From assembly GCA_004369085.1 (NCBI GenBank), contig ML210179.1, forward strand, positions 78,322-142,321: 64,000 bases of DNA, in the 5' to 3' direction. Positions 1 through 10,476 of the stretch are shown piece by piece. Source of the stretch: Coprinopsis marcescibilis (taxonomy: Eukaryota; Basidiomycota; Agaricomycetes; Agaricales; Psathyrellaceae). How positions within the stretch are numbered: the first letter of the stretch is position 1; each line of letters opens with the position of its first letter. The position numbers and the translations under genes were made by a program. Under the pieces are notes generated by a model that did no database searches, had not been told where the DNA came from, and saw only the letters and a list, made by a program, of their open reading frames with translations.

Positions 1-1150
1 TCTCCGGGTGCACCGCAACGGCAAGTCGAAGGTCATCAATGGATAACGACTCGCGGCTGTACAAGAGCCAGGTCAAGGCCCGTTTTGCCAGCTCTGACGT
101 TTCTGTCTTCTCTATGCGCTTCATTGTGGCGGCGTACATCTCAGTAACGCCATCTGGAAGGCGTTCGAGGCGCTCCCGTAGATCTTTAACGCTGACAGCG
201 GCCGCGAGCATATCGAGCTGGAGTGACGCTAGCAGGAACCTGTGGAGCTCGGATCAGTAAGTGCTTCCGCATCGGATTAGTTCATCACTTACATCCCCGA
301 AGACTTCTCGATAATACGTGAGATTACGGTGGATTTCAGGGTCTCGTCCTTCAACACTCCGCGAAGGTTGGGCATTTGGCGCAGCTTCCTCTCAATGAGA
401 AGCCCAATGTCATGGTCTCGTACAACGATGTCGAAGAAACTGGCATGAGGGACCAGCTGCTTGAGAATGTCCAATCGTCGTGATGTGATGAGAAAGTGGA
501 CCGGAAGCGACGCCAAAGAATCCAGGATCTCTACTTGGAGATCACTTGATGCCTCGTCCAGCCCATCGATAGCATAGAATGTCCTGCTGAACACCTTCAA
601 GGAGGATATTTTCCTCAAGATGCCCATGAGATCCTCCTGGGATGGCCGTACGTCGTGGGCATGGAGGCGATCGAAAATTGGCTTGACAATGGGAATAACT
701 GCTTCGGGATGGCTTTCCACCTGCTGTCGGATCAAGGATCCCATGATCTCTTCAGCCGTCCATGGGTCGGTATATCGGCAGTACGCAACTGCGACGCAGA
801 TTGATGGGTCTTCTTGTTGCATTTTGAGGAGGTGGTCGACCACTGATGCCCTAATAACAGTCCCTTCATAAAGCACTGCCAGATATGAATCACCGCTCAC
901 TTACGCAAGTACCGTCTTTCCAGCCCCAGCTATCACATTTGCTCGTTATTTGGTGCATCACACTGGACGAGAGGGAGTCACATACGCATGCCTGTTCCCC
1001 AGAGTATCCCTTCGTCGGCAACCAGCCAAGTGGTCAGCTTTGAGTCCACCAAAATCCACTCTACCGTCCCCGGGGTCTTCTTGCTGTGATTGTCTTTCTG
1101 GATCGCCCTTTGGTTAATGATACTCAACCATCCTTTGAGCTTGTCAACAT
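1..1150 (-). CDS. NACHT-domain NTPase (STAND-type), 3' part cut by left window edge
   Basis: Minus-strand exons read 986..about 1140, 905..929, 293..850 and 1..239, with introns 930..985, 851..904 and 240..292, all GT-AG. The joined protein shows Walker A (TGMPGAGKTVLA), made by a tiny 25-nt exon, then SVVDHLL, a Walker B FYAIDGLDEAS, the FLITSRR sensor motif and the family signature GMFLLASLQLD followed by a region matching SVKDLRERLERLP and LSIDDLRLAVAVHPE. This is the nephrocystin-3-like NACHT module that is greatly expanded in Agaricomycetes, usually followed by ankyrin or WD repeats; that C-terminus lies outside the window. Such STAND proteins are thought to act in non-self recognition and regulated cell death (family knowledge, not shown here). 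The N-terminal exons upstream of about 1150 could not be resolved; the 5' end is approximate. Confidence 0.85.
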
Positions 1151-2250
1151 CTAGGGTGCGACTATATTAGATCGCAAGAAACAGGAGAAGAGACATGTAG
1201 AGCATTACCAAGGGGTAAGACTAGGTCAGTTGGATGAACAGTCGTGTGCGACAAGCTGCAGTTATTGTGGTTAATTGTTGTATATTGATTGCCTTCGACA
1301 TTGGTGAGATTTGAGCGGTGAAGCTGGACGTCGCCGGTGGGTTTTTTTATCCTTTGTATAACCGCTGGGACGAACGTCTGAGCAGCAAACAGTGAGCAAG
1401 CTTCCGGGATCGTGGATTTCGTGGTTCCTGCTTACAGTGGCATCCCCCTCATTTGCTGTTTCTCGCCCAACAGCCACGCCAGAGGGTGATTCCGACATAG
1501 TTGCCAGCTCACCATCTTGAGAAACCCTAGCCCTTCTCCCCAGACGCTCTGCCTATAAGTCGATGTCAGCGATTGCCTAGCACCACGCAACTTGAAGGAC
1601 CGCCTATTGCGGCGCGGGTTCAGTGGAAAACCGTACAATTCTCGAAAGGTTGGACCCCATCTAGAAGACTGCCTGTATTCAAATCTTTCAGAGATATGAG
1701 GGTGAAGATGCCCAAGCCGAATGTTGTGGTCCTCTGAGCGATGTGGTCCTTCAAGCGAATGTTTCTTGGTAAACCGTTGGAATCGATTGGATGACTCAGC
1801 GCTACACCGCCACCTATTGATAGGGATTGCTAGGGGCTTTTAAACACTGTAAGGCAGTCTGAGGCCCACTAATCAATGGTATAGGGGGGTAATTCACTTG
1901 CCTGCGAGTCTGCGACCCGGTGAACACCTTGGGCTCCAGGAACGACTCGGCGGGGCTGGGAGTCGAACTCGCAGTTCGCGCACGGACATTCCCTCGTTAC
2001 AGCCACTGCAAAGGGAGAGGGAATTAGATTAGATTAGATTACACAGCCTGGCGATGATCATGACGCATTTTGTTTTTGCTCCGTCTTCGCATTAAACTCC
2101 CTTGTCCTCCGATGTACCACCTCGCAGATTACGCACCAGCTTTCTGATTCATCCTCAACGTCTTCATTATCACGTTCTCAACAGAAAATCCATCGGAGCT
2201 ATGATATATCCCCAACCAATGGCAGAACGCGATACCCAAAATCGGCATCG
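1150..2250. other. Region without a recognised gene; contains (TTAGA)n tract
   Basis: I find no protein family here; short ORFs on both strands look like chance frames. Unresolved 5' exons and promoter of the NACHT gene may lie in the left part. At 2023-2041 there is a short perfect repeat of the 5-mer ATTAG. Next to it, at about 1900-1990, is a stretch with a T-loop-like GAGTCGAACTC motif that resembles part of a tRNA but cannot be folded into one. Confidence 0.4.
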
Positions 2251-2252
2251 TT

Positions 2253-2545
2253 TAGTCATCTAGATGGGAACGACATCGCTCGATCAGGAAACAACGCATT
2301 GTGCGCCTCGTAATGACATTGCCCCAATGAGTGTCTATGTTCCCCGTTGTCAGTGGGATGGAAGATGCCCGTGGAGCTCCAAGAGAACTCGAACACCCTA
2401 TAAGGTTATAACAGACTCGGATTTGTTTTCAAGCCCGTCATGGCCGGCCGCGCACATCCACGGAAGATTTGTCCCACTCCGAATGACAGCTGAATCGCGT
2501 AGCAGAACTCTCACAATGAGAAGGATAAAAGGGTAAGAGCTGGTT
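2253..2545 (+). promoter_or_regulatory. Upstream cassette copy A (promoter region of hydrolase 1)
   Basis: A ~290-bp stretch beginning with AGTCATCTAGATGGGAACGAC and ending with AGGATAAAAGGG (2522-2533), about 85 bp upstream of the start codon at 2619. The same stretch, diverged, appears again at 4206-4490, 4498-4740 and 4772-5060. Its closeness to both hydrolase starts and the conserved GGATAAAAGGG suggest it holds the core promoter; GGATAAAAGGG may serve as a TATA-like element (inference). Confidence 0.55.
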
Positions 2546-2618
2546 CGACTGGTGATCAACAACCTTCAGCTGCCTTCCTACACTTCCAGTATTCAAACAA
2601 CCACTCGACTGCATCGCA

Positions 2619-3493
2619 ATGACCGTCTCTTTCTTCAAAACAGTTTTCTTCACCTTTGCTCTCGCTCAAGCCGTATTGGGCAATGCCTATGTGCGCTTGA
2701 ACAAGAGCGAGGCTGCCCTCCTGGTCGTCGACCACCAGATTGGGCTCTTCCAGCTCGTTCGCGACTACACTCCCGAAGAGTTTAGAAACCACGTTTTCGC
2801 CCATGCGGCGTTGGGACAGGTCTTTGACCTCCCCACCGTCATGACCACGAGCGCCGAGACTGGTGAGTACTCGGCGCGAAGCCATTCTTGCTATCCCATT
2901 CTTATCACAACAATCTTTCCAGGTCCCAACGGCCCTCTCCCGCAAGAAATACTGGACATGCACCCCAACGCCGCCATCGTCAAGCGTAACGGCGAAGTCA
3001 ACGCTTGGGACAGTCCCGAGTTCCGCGACGCCGTTCGCGCTACCGGTAAAAAGCAGCTCATCATCGCTGGTGTAACCACCGAGGTCTGTTATGATCTCTA
3101 CCCTCCTACTTCGCACCCGATCTCATTCCTTGCCTACTATAACAGGTCTGCACCGCGTTCCTCGCGCTCTCGCTTATCGAGGAAGGGTACACCGTCTTCG
3201 CCAATGCCGACGCCTCCGGCACCTTCAACCAACGAACCGCAGACGACGCCAACTCGCGCATGCGAGACGCCGGTGTTCAGATCTTGTCTCTGTTCGCTGT
3301 TGCTTGTGAGCTGATGAGGGACTGGAGGAACACCCCTGGTACCCCGGAGATGATCCCATTCTTTGATAGGTGCGTTTGGGCGTGGCCCAAGAATCGGAAG
3401 TAACGTTCCTGAGCACTGATCGTTGCCTTTAGGTTCCTTCCCTCGTATGGTTGGCTCGCTCGCGCCCATGCCGCCGCTATCTCCGCCAACTAG
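2619..3493 (+). CDS. Isochorismatase/YcaC-like cysteine hydrolase 1, with signal-like N-terminus
   Basis: Exons 2619..2862, 2923..3083, 3146..3369 and 3433..3493 give 229 residues. The family triad is visible: Asp in ALLVVDHQIGL, Lys in AIVKRNGEVNAWD, and nucleophilic Cys in IIAGVTTEVCTAF, the last created across intron 2. The later EEGYTVFANADASGTFN segment is also typical of YcaC-type amidohydrolases, which are close to nicotinamidase and isochorismatase; the true substrate is unknown. The first ~22 residues are hydrophobic (FFKTVFFTFALAQAVLG) and look like a signal peptide, unusual because bacterial relatives are cytosolic. Length equals a complete single-domain family member. It is the first of two tandem paralogs sharing intron positions, so the pair arose by gene duplication. 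Confidence 0.88.
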
Positions 3494-4205
3494 GTGTGGA
3501 TACCCAGGCGGAGTGTCAGGCAATCTCGGCCGTTAGAAATAGCTCGAGTAAGCATAGAGGTACATATCTTGCAATACCTCATGTATGGTAGCTAGTCTTA
3601 TCTATCGTCGTCGGAAAAGCTCGTGTGTATAAATAAGCCTACAAACAAAGGCAACGGACTCACGACAAGTGCGAATTGGGTTCCGGTGTGACGAGGTGCC
3701 CGAACACGAGTAGAGCGCTGTAGACACGGCTGTATCCGACTGATATCAGAATCCTGCATTCGATTGCGGCGCGCAAGTTCGTCAACGACTCGGACATCCT
3801 GATTCCTAAGCGTTGGAGTTGAACTTTTAATTTGAAGGCCGAAGCACCAAACAAGTAAGTGGACATGTTCCGCTGTCCAAGATAGACGGAGCAGTAAGTG
3901 GTGCGCGGTAAAGTGCATAAAATGAAGCACCCAAGGATAGCTACCTGAGGCGTGAACCTCCCAGCGATGTCTGTCGTCATTGCGAGTCCATGCCGAGTCC
4001 CTTCGATTGCGATGACAGTCGCTAGATTAGATAAGGGATCGGGCGATGACGTAGTAGTAAGTCTTCGATCACCAACTTTGTCTGCCTCCACCTCGTCAAG
4101 CTTGACCGAGCTTCAGCTTTCAGCTTTCGGATTGATCCAAAGCCGTGGTGTATCTCACAGCATTAAATAGCCAGAAAACGATACCTAAGCCAGCGCTGTC
4201 TAGCA
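3494..4205. other. Intergenic region, no recognised gene
   Basis: A 143-residue open frame on the minus strand (3660..4091) matches no family I know and has no supporting splice or motif pattern. Otherwise I see nothing. Confidence 0.4.
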
Positions 4206-4490
4206 TCCAGTCGAGAACAACATCACTATTAAGAAAGAACGGATCGTGCGCACCGTCAATTGCCCCTCGTGAATGCATAATCTCCCCGTTTCCGGTGATG
4301 TAGCTGTGAGATACCTGTGAAGCTCCAGGAGAGCTCGAATGCCCTCAAACAAGGACTATATCAGCCTCGTATTTGTATCCGGCTGCGCACATCCGCCAAG
4401 GTTTAGTAACACAGCTTAATTGCGCAGCGCACCCTCACAGTGAGGATGATAAAACAGGAGGACCTCTGGTTGGTGAGCAACCACCTCGAC
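4206..4490 (+). repeat. Upstream cassette copy B, without its own gene
   Basis: Matches cassette A over segments such as GTGAAGCTCCAGGAGAGCTCGAA, TCGTATTTGTATCCGGCTGCGCACATCC and CAGTGAGGATGATAAAACAGG. It ends beside copy C and is not followed by a hydrolase reading frame, so it is a spare promoter-region copy or the remnant of a lost tandem gene. Confidence 0.55.
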
Positions 4491-4497
4491 GGTACCG

Positions 4498-4740
4498 GTT
4501 AGTCATCCGGATGGGAACGACAATCCTATCAGGAAATAACGCAAGGTGCGCCTCGTAAAGTCATTGCCCCATTGTGTGTCTATGTTCCCAGTTATCATTG
4601 AAATGCAAGTTTTGCGTGGGGCCCCAAGCGATCTCAAACACTTTGCAAAACTATAACAGACATACTGCATGAGATTCAGTGCCAGTAAGTTCGCACCAGA
4701 ATTCTTATATTTGGCAAGAGCAAAAGGGAAAGGGAGATGG
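4498..4740 (+). repeat. Upstream cassette copy C, without its own gene
   Basis: Starts with TTAGTCATCCGGATGGGAACGAC and shares AACGCA..GTGCGCCTCGTAA..CATTGCCCCA..GTGTCTATGTTCCC with copy A. The 3' half is more diverged and ends in GCAAAAGGGAAAGGG. It is followed directly by copy D rather than by a coding region. Confidence 0.5.
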
Positions 4741-4771
4741 CTCAAGCTTCGGTACCATTATGCACTCAGTC

Positions 4772-5060
4772 ACAGATGGGAACTACATCTCTTATTCAGG
4801 ATGTAATGCAGCAAGCACCTCGTAATGCCATATCCCCATTGAGTGTTTATGTTCCCGTTGTCTTTGGGATGGAAGATGTCCGTGAAGCTCCAAGCGAGCT
4901 CAAACACGCTATAAGCCAACAACAGACTCGCATTTGCTAACAACCTGAAGCCCGTCGCGCCCGGCTACTCACATAGAGGATCTACCACAGCTGAATTGCG
5001 TAGAGAACTCTCACATCGATGAGGATAAAAGGGAAGGGGCTCGCTTGGTTAACGAGCAAC
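4772..5060 (+). promoter_or_regulatory. Upstream cassette copy D (promoter region of hydrolase 2)
   Basis: Begins ATGGGAACTACATCTC and ends GAGGATAAAAGGGAAGG (5021-5036), about 95 bp before the start codon at 5128, the same spacing as in hydrolase 1. It shares the CCCATTGAGTGTTTATGTTCCCGTTG and GGGATGGAAGATGTCCGTG blocks with copy A. Confidence 0.55.
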
Positions 5061-5127
5061 GGACTCCCCTTTACTTCCTACAATTCCAGTACTCACTACT
5101 ACATAATAACCCCTCACCACTATCGCA

Positions 5128-6004
5128 ATGGCCGTCTGTTTCTTCCAAGCCGTTTTTGTTGCCATCGCACTCGCACAAGCTGTACTAGGCGGTACGGCCT
5201 ATGTGCGCTTGAACAAGAGCGATGCTGCCCTCCTCATCGTCGATCACCAGATTGGGCTCTTCCAGCTCGTCCATGACTTCGCCTCTGAAGAGTTTAAAAA
5301 CAATGTTTTCTCTCATGGAGCTTTGGCACAGGTGTTCGGCCTTCCCACCGTCATCACCACGAGCGTGGAGACCGGTAAGTGCTCAGTTTGAGACAGTCTT
5401 GCTGACTTTGCTCAGTAAAATGAACTATCGTTCAGGTCCCAACGGCCCTACCCCCCACGAATTGCTGGACATGCACCCCAGTGCAACCATCGTCAGGCGT
5501 AACGGCGAAGTCAACGCTTGGGACAACGCCGAGTTCCGTGACGCCGTTCGTGCTACCGGTAAAACGCAGTTCATAATTGCTGGAATAACCACCGAGGTCC
5601 GTTATTTTGACTTGAACATTACCATGGCCAACCGTTCATCTACGAGCCCAGACCTGTACGACGTTCCTCTCGTTGTCAATGGTAGAGGAAGGATATACCG
5701 TCTTCGCCAACGCCGACGCCTCTGGTGCCCTCAATCAACGTACCGCTGATGATGCCAACTCGCGCATGCGACAGGCTGGTGTTCAGGTCTTGTCTATGCT
5801 CGCCATCGTCACTGAGCTGATGAGGGACTGGAGAAGCACTCCTGGTGCACAGGAGATGCTCCCATTCCTTGATAGGTGCGTCAGAGCGTAGTAGCCCAAG
5901 AAAGGGAAGTCACACGTTCCAGAGAACTGATAATTGCTTTTAGGTATCTTCCCGCGTATGGCTGGATCGCTCGTGCCCATGTTGCAGCTATCGCCGCCAA
6001 CTAG
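5128..6004 (+). CDS. Isochorismatase/YcaC-like cysteine hydrolase 2 (tandem paralog)
   Basis: Exons 5128..5374, 5436..5596, 5652..5875 and 5944..6004 give 230 residues, with the three introns at the same positions as in the upstream paralog. Signal-like start (CFFQAVFVAIALAQAVLGG), Asp in ALLIVDHQIGL and Lys-equivalent region reading TIVRRNGEVNAWD are present. Note that the paralog's Lys is Arg here (VKRN becomes VRRN), so the triad lysine may be the neighbouring position or may be replaced. With the acceptor at 5651 the nucleophile region reads ITTETCTTFLS, keeping Cys. If intron 2 is not removed the frame reads EVRYFD and the Cys is lost, so that splice decides whether the enzyme can work. 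Most likely a live but diverging duplicate. Confidence 0.82.
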
Positions 6005-7690
6005 ATCTAGATAGCTGGGTCGAGCTGGGTATAATGTCAGGCAATCGACGGAAATCTCATTGCTATTCTAGAGTATATCTGGCCCTTCTGTCATGTCTTC
6101 GGAGGCATTTAATGTAATTAATCCTTTTTAGTTACGTGCCTATTCTGTATAAGATCTGGCTATTCGGGACTGAGGACACATTCATACTGTCAAAGGTGAC
6201 TGCTTGCACTGTAAGGATAAACCAAAACCAGGCGAAAAGTGAGTTGAAACTACGATATGAATTTTCATTTAATAAGAGATAAATGAGATAGTCCGGATAG
6301 GAAACTTGAAAGAGGACCTACTTTTATCACAAACAATGAAACGTTGGAGTAGGTTCTGACGGAACCTGCTTGGCTCCTGCCCCACAGTAGCACCGCTCAT
6401 TATTCTTCGAGTCACGCTTTGGAGGTCTTGCACGAATGGCTGGGAGCTTACTGGTGCAGCGGCGATGCGAGTCAGACCCGCTGAGGCTGAGCCCCCTACC
6501 TTTGCTGAACGACCTTTGAAAAGTTGGAGAACCTTTCAAGGCTCATTCAATGGGTTCATTGACACTGTGCAGGAGTCTTCTTGCGTGCATGGGTCCGGGG
6601 CGTCATTGATCGTCCTGCATGATCAATCTCACGAATTCAGTTGGCGGCACTCAAAAGATCGATTTCCTTTAACAACTTTCAATTACTTATCGTTTGTGCC
6701 TGCTCTATAGTATTAGCTACCAATATACGTCCTCCCTGTCACCAGGGAGTGCCATTACAACGAAAATCGGTCGGAGCTGAGTTCTGTGTGTTTGTGGATA
6801 TTGGGACCTTCATCAACTACGTCACGCGTCGTTTTTTACGCGTATCAATTAGCAACGCGTCGCGCACGCGAGTTCTTGTTGTTTTGGGTTGTTTATGCAC
6901 TGAATCAACAATTGAAGAGTGCCCGTCGTTAGTAGCTTGACCTTGGGCCGGAACACGATTGTACGTCTGAGCCTCGTCCTCGTCATTATTTTACGGAAAC
7001 AACTTCCAGAAGAGATTCTTGGCATGGCGGGCAATTGCAGGCCTAGTGAGAGCTAGTGAGCCACTGAGTTTGAGGGTGCCGTCCCCTCTGCCACACATCA
7101 CCCAAGGCGCAACGATTTACTACACGCCCAGAATTGATCATATCCGAGTATAGTGGATACGAGAACCCACAGCCTTGATTGTAACCGATACGGAGAGAAC
7201 CGTCTTGACGATTCGGGATAATGTGCTCAATTCGATGGTGGCCAGTGCTGTGCATTAATTTCTTGCAGCTTAGCAGGTGGTAAATGCTACTGTGTACATG
7301 TACATATTTCGTGACTAAAATAAGCCAACGTCGTCCGAAAAAGGCAAAAACTTGGAAACGCGCTCCATCACACCCCATTGGGAAGCCTTGAAGGTGTTGG
7401 TGTTTCCAGTTGCCACATAGAAACATCATGTCGCGGCGCGCGGCACTTATAGTCAAAGCAAATCCAGCATTGTCCTCCCCACATCTAAATAATATAAATA
7501 CCTGCACATTCTCAGATCTTTGACCCATCATCTCTCTCCTCTCTTCCGCCTCTACCTCTTCTTGGGCCTCTTCTTTTCTTCCCATCGGCAGTTTGCCCTT
7601 TGTTCGACACGACTTGCTACGCGTCTTAAAGCGTTCAACGGACGCTATCCTACCGTGTGGTAACTTTCTTGATTTTGCCCTGCCCTCACT
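6005..7690. other. Gene-poor region with a cluster of ACGCGT motifs
   Basis: No coding region is convincing. The longest frame, 180 residues on the minus strand (7043..7585), begins with a Glu/Arg-rich stretch and lacks family motifs or coding-like bias. ACGCGT occurs three times within 37 bp (6824-6829, 6838-6843, 6855-6860). Confidence 0.4.
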
Positions 7691-7694
7691 GCGC

Positions 7695-8310
7695 CATGTT
7701 CAACGCGTCACGAGTGTGCTACACGCCATGGTGCGCCATTCATCGCTCGTTCGCCACCTCTGCCTGCTTTGCCTCCGGTGACGATTCATCAAAAACCTTC
7801 CTTAGCTAAGCTTTGTTTTGCTCGTTCCACCCATGCTGATAATTGCCTTGATACTGGCTGTCTGTCTCTGCAGCTTGGAGACCTCACACGGACACATCAA
7901 GTTAACGCAACAAGCAGTGTGTCATACGCCGAACACTTTGCGTGGAGTGGCACAGTGGCTCTTTCGTTCGCCACCTCTGGGCGTTCTGTGCAGGGGATTT
8001 CTCTGGGATGAAACGGCCCTCTTCGTCAGTCGGCTTTCACCTCCTCGATCTCCTTCACAGCTGGGCACCCTGGATTCGCCTGCTTCCGTGATTTGCGCGA
8101 CGTCAAGGCCCGCAGGAGCACGCCATTTTCAACGCGCAACATGAGGTGTGCCACGCGCCGATCAAGATGCGAGTTGGCACACTGTCTCTTTCGTTCGCCA
8201 CCTCTGGGTGTTCTTGGTCCGTGAGCACCTGCCTCGAGTGTCGCGGACATCTTCTCAGCTCTGCCATGCTCAACGCGTCGTCCGGATTTGGTAAGAGGAC
8301 GTGTGCGTCC
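7695..8310 (+). repeat. Diverged tandem repeats of about 220-240 bp
   Basis: The block CTCTTTCGTTCGCCACCTCTGGG recurs at about 7965 and 8187, with a variant at 7744. Each is preceded by a segment of the form TTCAACGCGN..AN..GTGTGCCACGCGCC (7703, about 7900, 8130, and a partial at 8270). Spacing is about 220-240 bp. The copies are diverged and I see no conserved reading frame. Confidence 0.6.
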
Positions 8311-8930
8311 TGCTGGACTGATCGCCCTGGCTGCAGTCGAGACTCTGCTTTGTGGCTTCTGAGGTCAAGCGTTCCAACTGAGCTGTTAGGTGTGAAGTGT
8401 GAGGGCGTCTTCCAGCCTTCCCGTATGCTGATCTGTTCTTGATCTCGGCTCTTCCTGTTCCCTGGTTCAAGTGCCGCATCGCGTCCCAGCTTCGTTTTCA
8501 ATCCGCCGCCCGCGGTCTCGCGATATTCCTGCCAGGTCCTTCTTCGTCCGTCCTCTCTGTTCTCCTGATCCGAGCACTCACACCCCTATCGTTGGATGCT
8601 CGGAAGTGACCCGCCTACAGTGAGCATGGTGAGTCGTCCGCTCCTACCCATATTTCCGTCGCTGGTATCGCTCACACATTCCTTTGTCCAGAGTCTTGAG
8701 TGTGAGCGTGGACACGGGCGCGCCTTCCTGGTGATTGTGGGTGTGCTGTGAGATCTGAAAACGTTTCGTCGTTGAGAGCCTGAGACTTTCTCGTCTGTGG
8801 TCCCTGACTCTGGGGTGATCGAACGTCGGTCAGAGACGGAGCAGCGCATTCTGGGGTTGAGGTAAGTCAATGTTGTTTCAGTTCTTGTGTTCCGTTGCTG
8901 ATGTGGGATTTATAGGTGATTTGAGACCCT

Positions 8931-9420
8931 CATGAGCTTGAGATGAGATGAGCTGAGATGAGTTGAAATGAGTTGAGGCTTCGCCATGGGTCGGTAGGGT
9001 GGCGGGTAAGACTCACACAGGCCGCCAGGCGTTGGGTATTTCAAGATGGGCGAGGTGCTTCAAAAGCATTGAGACAGAAAGTTTGAGGAATGGGTGGGTA
9101 ACTGAGAAGCCGTGAAGTGAAAGCGTTCTTGCCGATTGTCATATCCAGTGAGCTTGGGATAAGCTTGAGTTGAGGCTTCGCCATGAGTCATGGGTCGGCG
9201 GCAAGATGGGCGAGCTTCTTCAAAAGCACGCTGTGTGGGGGTGACAGAAGGTTTGAGGGAATGCGTGGGTCACTGAGGAGGCGTGAGGCAAAAGCTGAGT
9301 TCTCGATCGTCATCTTCTGTGAGCTTGGGATAAGCTTGAGATGAGTTGAGTTGAGTTGAGGCTTCGCCATGGTCGGGGGTAACTGAGGAGAATCGTGAGT
9401 CGAAAGATGAGTTCTCCTCG
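8931..9420 (+). repeat. Diverged tandem repeats with GAGTT/GAGAT tract, about 180-220 bp unit
   Basis: Three partial copies (from about 8931, 9150 and 9328) share GTGAGCTTGGGATAAGCTTGAG, TTGAGGCTTCGCCATG, AAGATGGGCGAG, CTTCAAAAGCA, AGGTTTGAGG and GGGTCACTGAGGAG. Within each there is a short run of GAGAT or GAGTT pentamers, such as GAGATGAGTTGAGTTGAGTTGAG at 9339-9361. Confidence 0.65.
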
Positions 9421-10476
9421 ATTGGCGACTTCGTGTCATCCTTCGTCAGCCCCATCGTCATCACTCGTCTGTTGCACAGCATCAACCTCCGCTGTTCATC
9501 AAGGAAGTTACGACTGATTTTACGCCTACCGTCGTCAGACGCCCTTTTCAAGCTTGATCAGCGGCTCGCCGACGTTCAAACTTGCTTAAAATGCTGTGAA
9601 TGCATGATAAATTGCAGTCAGTATATAGTTCCCAGGGGATGGTCCGAGAACCTTGGGGAAGCTTCTCGGCTCCTGATTCGTGCTCCCTTGTCGTGGGCCC
9701 TGGGCTACGTATCTGAGAGCATCTTGCCTCGGTCGTTCCAAAGCACGTTAAAAAGTTGGGTTGGTCTTGCTTCCCCGTTCCATCTCTATTTTCTTTTTAT
9801 GTTTGCCGACTTGTTGCTCTTCTACTTAGCTCGTTTTCGAGTTGAGATTGTTCACAGTGACGGTGAATCGCATTATTTGGGCCTGTACGTGCTATGTTCT
9901 TACGCGCCTGGACAAAAAGATATCAAGGATCGATAACCGATGGCCTTGAGACTCGTATTTTGTATCTTGAGGTAATGGAGAACAATACAAATGATCTTAA
10001 TCTTGCTGGCGACTCTCGCGTTGTCTATGTCCCGTTTGTCAAAGGTTATGAGCGTATTAATAGATCTAGATCTGTTTTTGGCGAGTTGACCGGCTCTGTC
10101 AATCTCAGATGTCAGGACGTATAATGAAACGCCAAACTTGACAGGAGTCATACGCTGGTGCCTCATGAGATGAAGCACAAGGGTGTGCATCCTTCCAATG
10201 ACGGCAAGGCGGTCGTTGGTGATAAGCGCCCACGAGCTACAACACATGACCCACGTCATAACACACAAATGAATCCGATCCGATCGAACATTTCCCAAAC
10301 AAGCCCGGCGATAACTATCTTCCGGTAAAGAGTGTGTTCCAATTAATTATAGCCCTAAGTGTATTCGGTAGATGATAAGTAGAATGTAAAGCCCTGCTGA
10401 AAATTAGAAACATCCGGGTATAGGAACAAGAGAAAAACCGAAATCAATGAGCGTGGATTTGTAGTAAATTGTCCAT
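9421..10476. other. Region without a recognised gene
   Basis: A 167-residue plus-strand frame (9433..9936) has a hydrophobic C-terminal segment but no recognisable domain. I regard it as unsupported. The right end probably includes the 3' flank of the P450 gene. Confidence 0.35.

Noticed and set aside
1895..1990. tRNA-like stretch with GAGTCGAACTC
   Set aside because: A T-loop-like element is visible but the T-stem has a mismatch, and no acceptor, D-arm or anticodon arm can be paired. A similar stretch at about 42430-42475 also does not fold.
3660..4091. 143-residue minus-strand ORF between the hydrolases
   Set aside because: Briefly considered as a membrane-protein exon, but no family order of motifs and no splice sites to extend it.
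7043..7585. 180-residue minus-strand ORF beginning with a Glu-rich segment
   Set aside because: The Glu-rich start comes from a pyrimidine-rich plus strand; the rest has no recognisable fold or motif. Kept only as a remark in the region entry.
9433..9936. 167-residue ORF next to the repeat array
   Set aside because: No domain, no splice pattern, no homolog within the window; codon pattern looks random.
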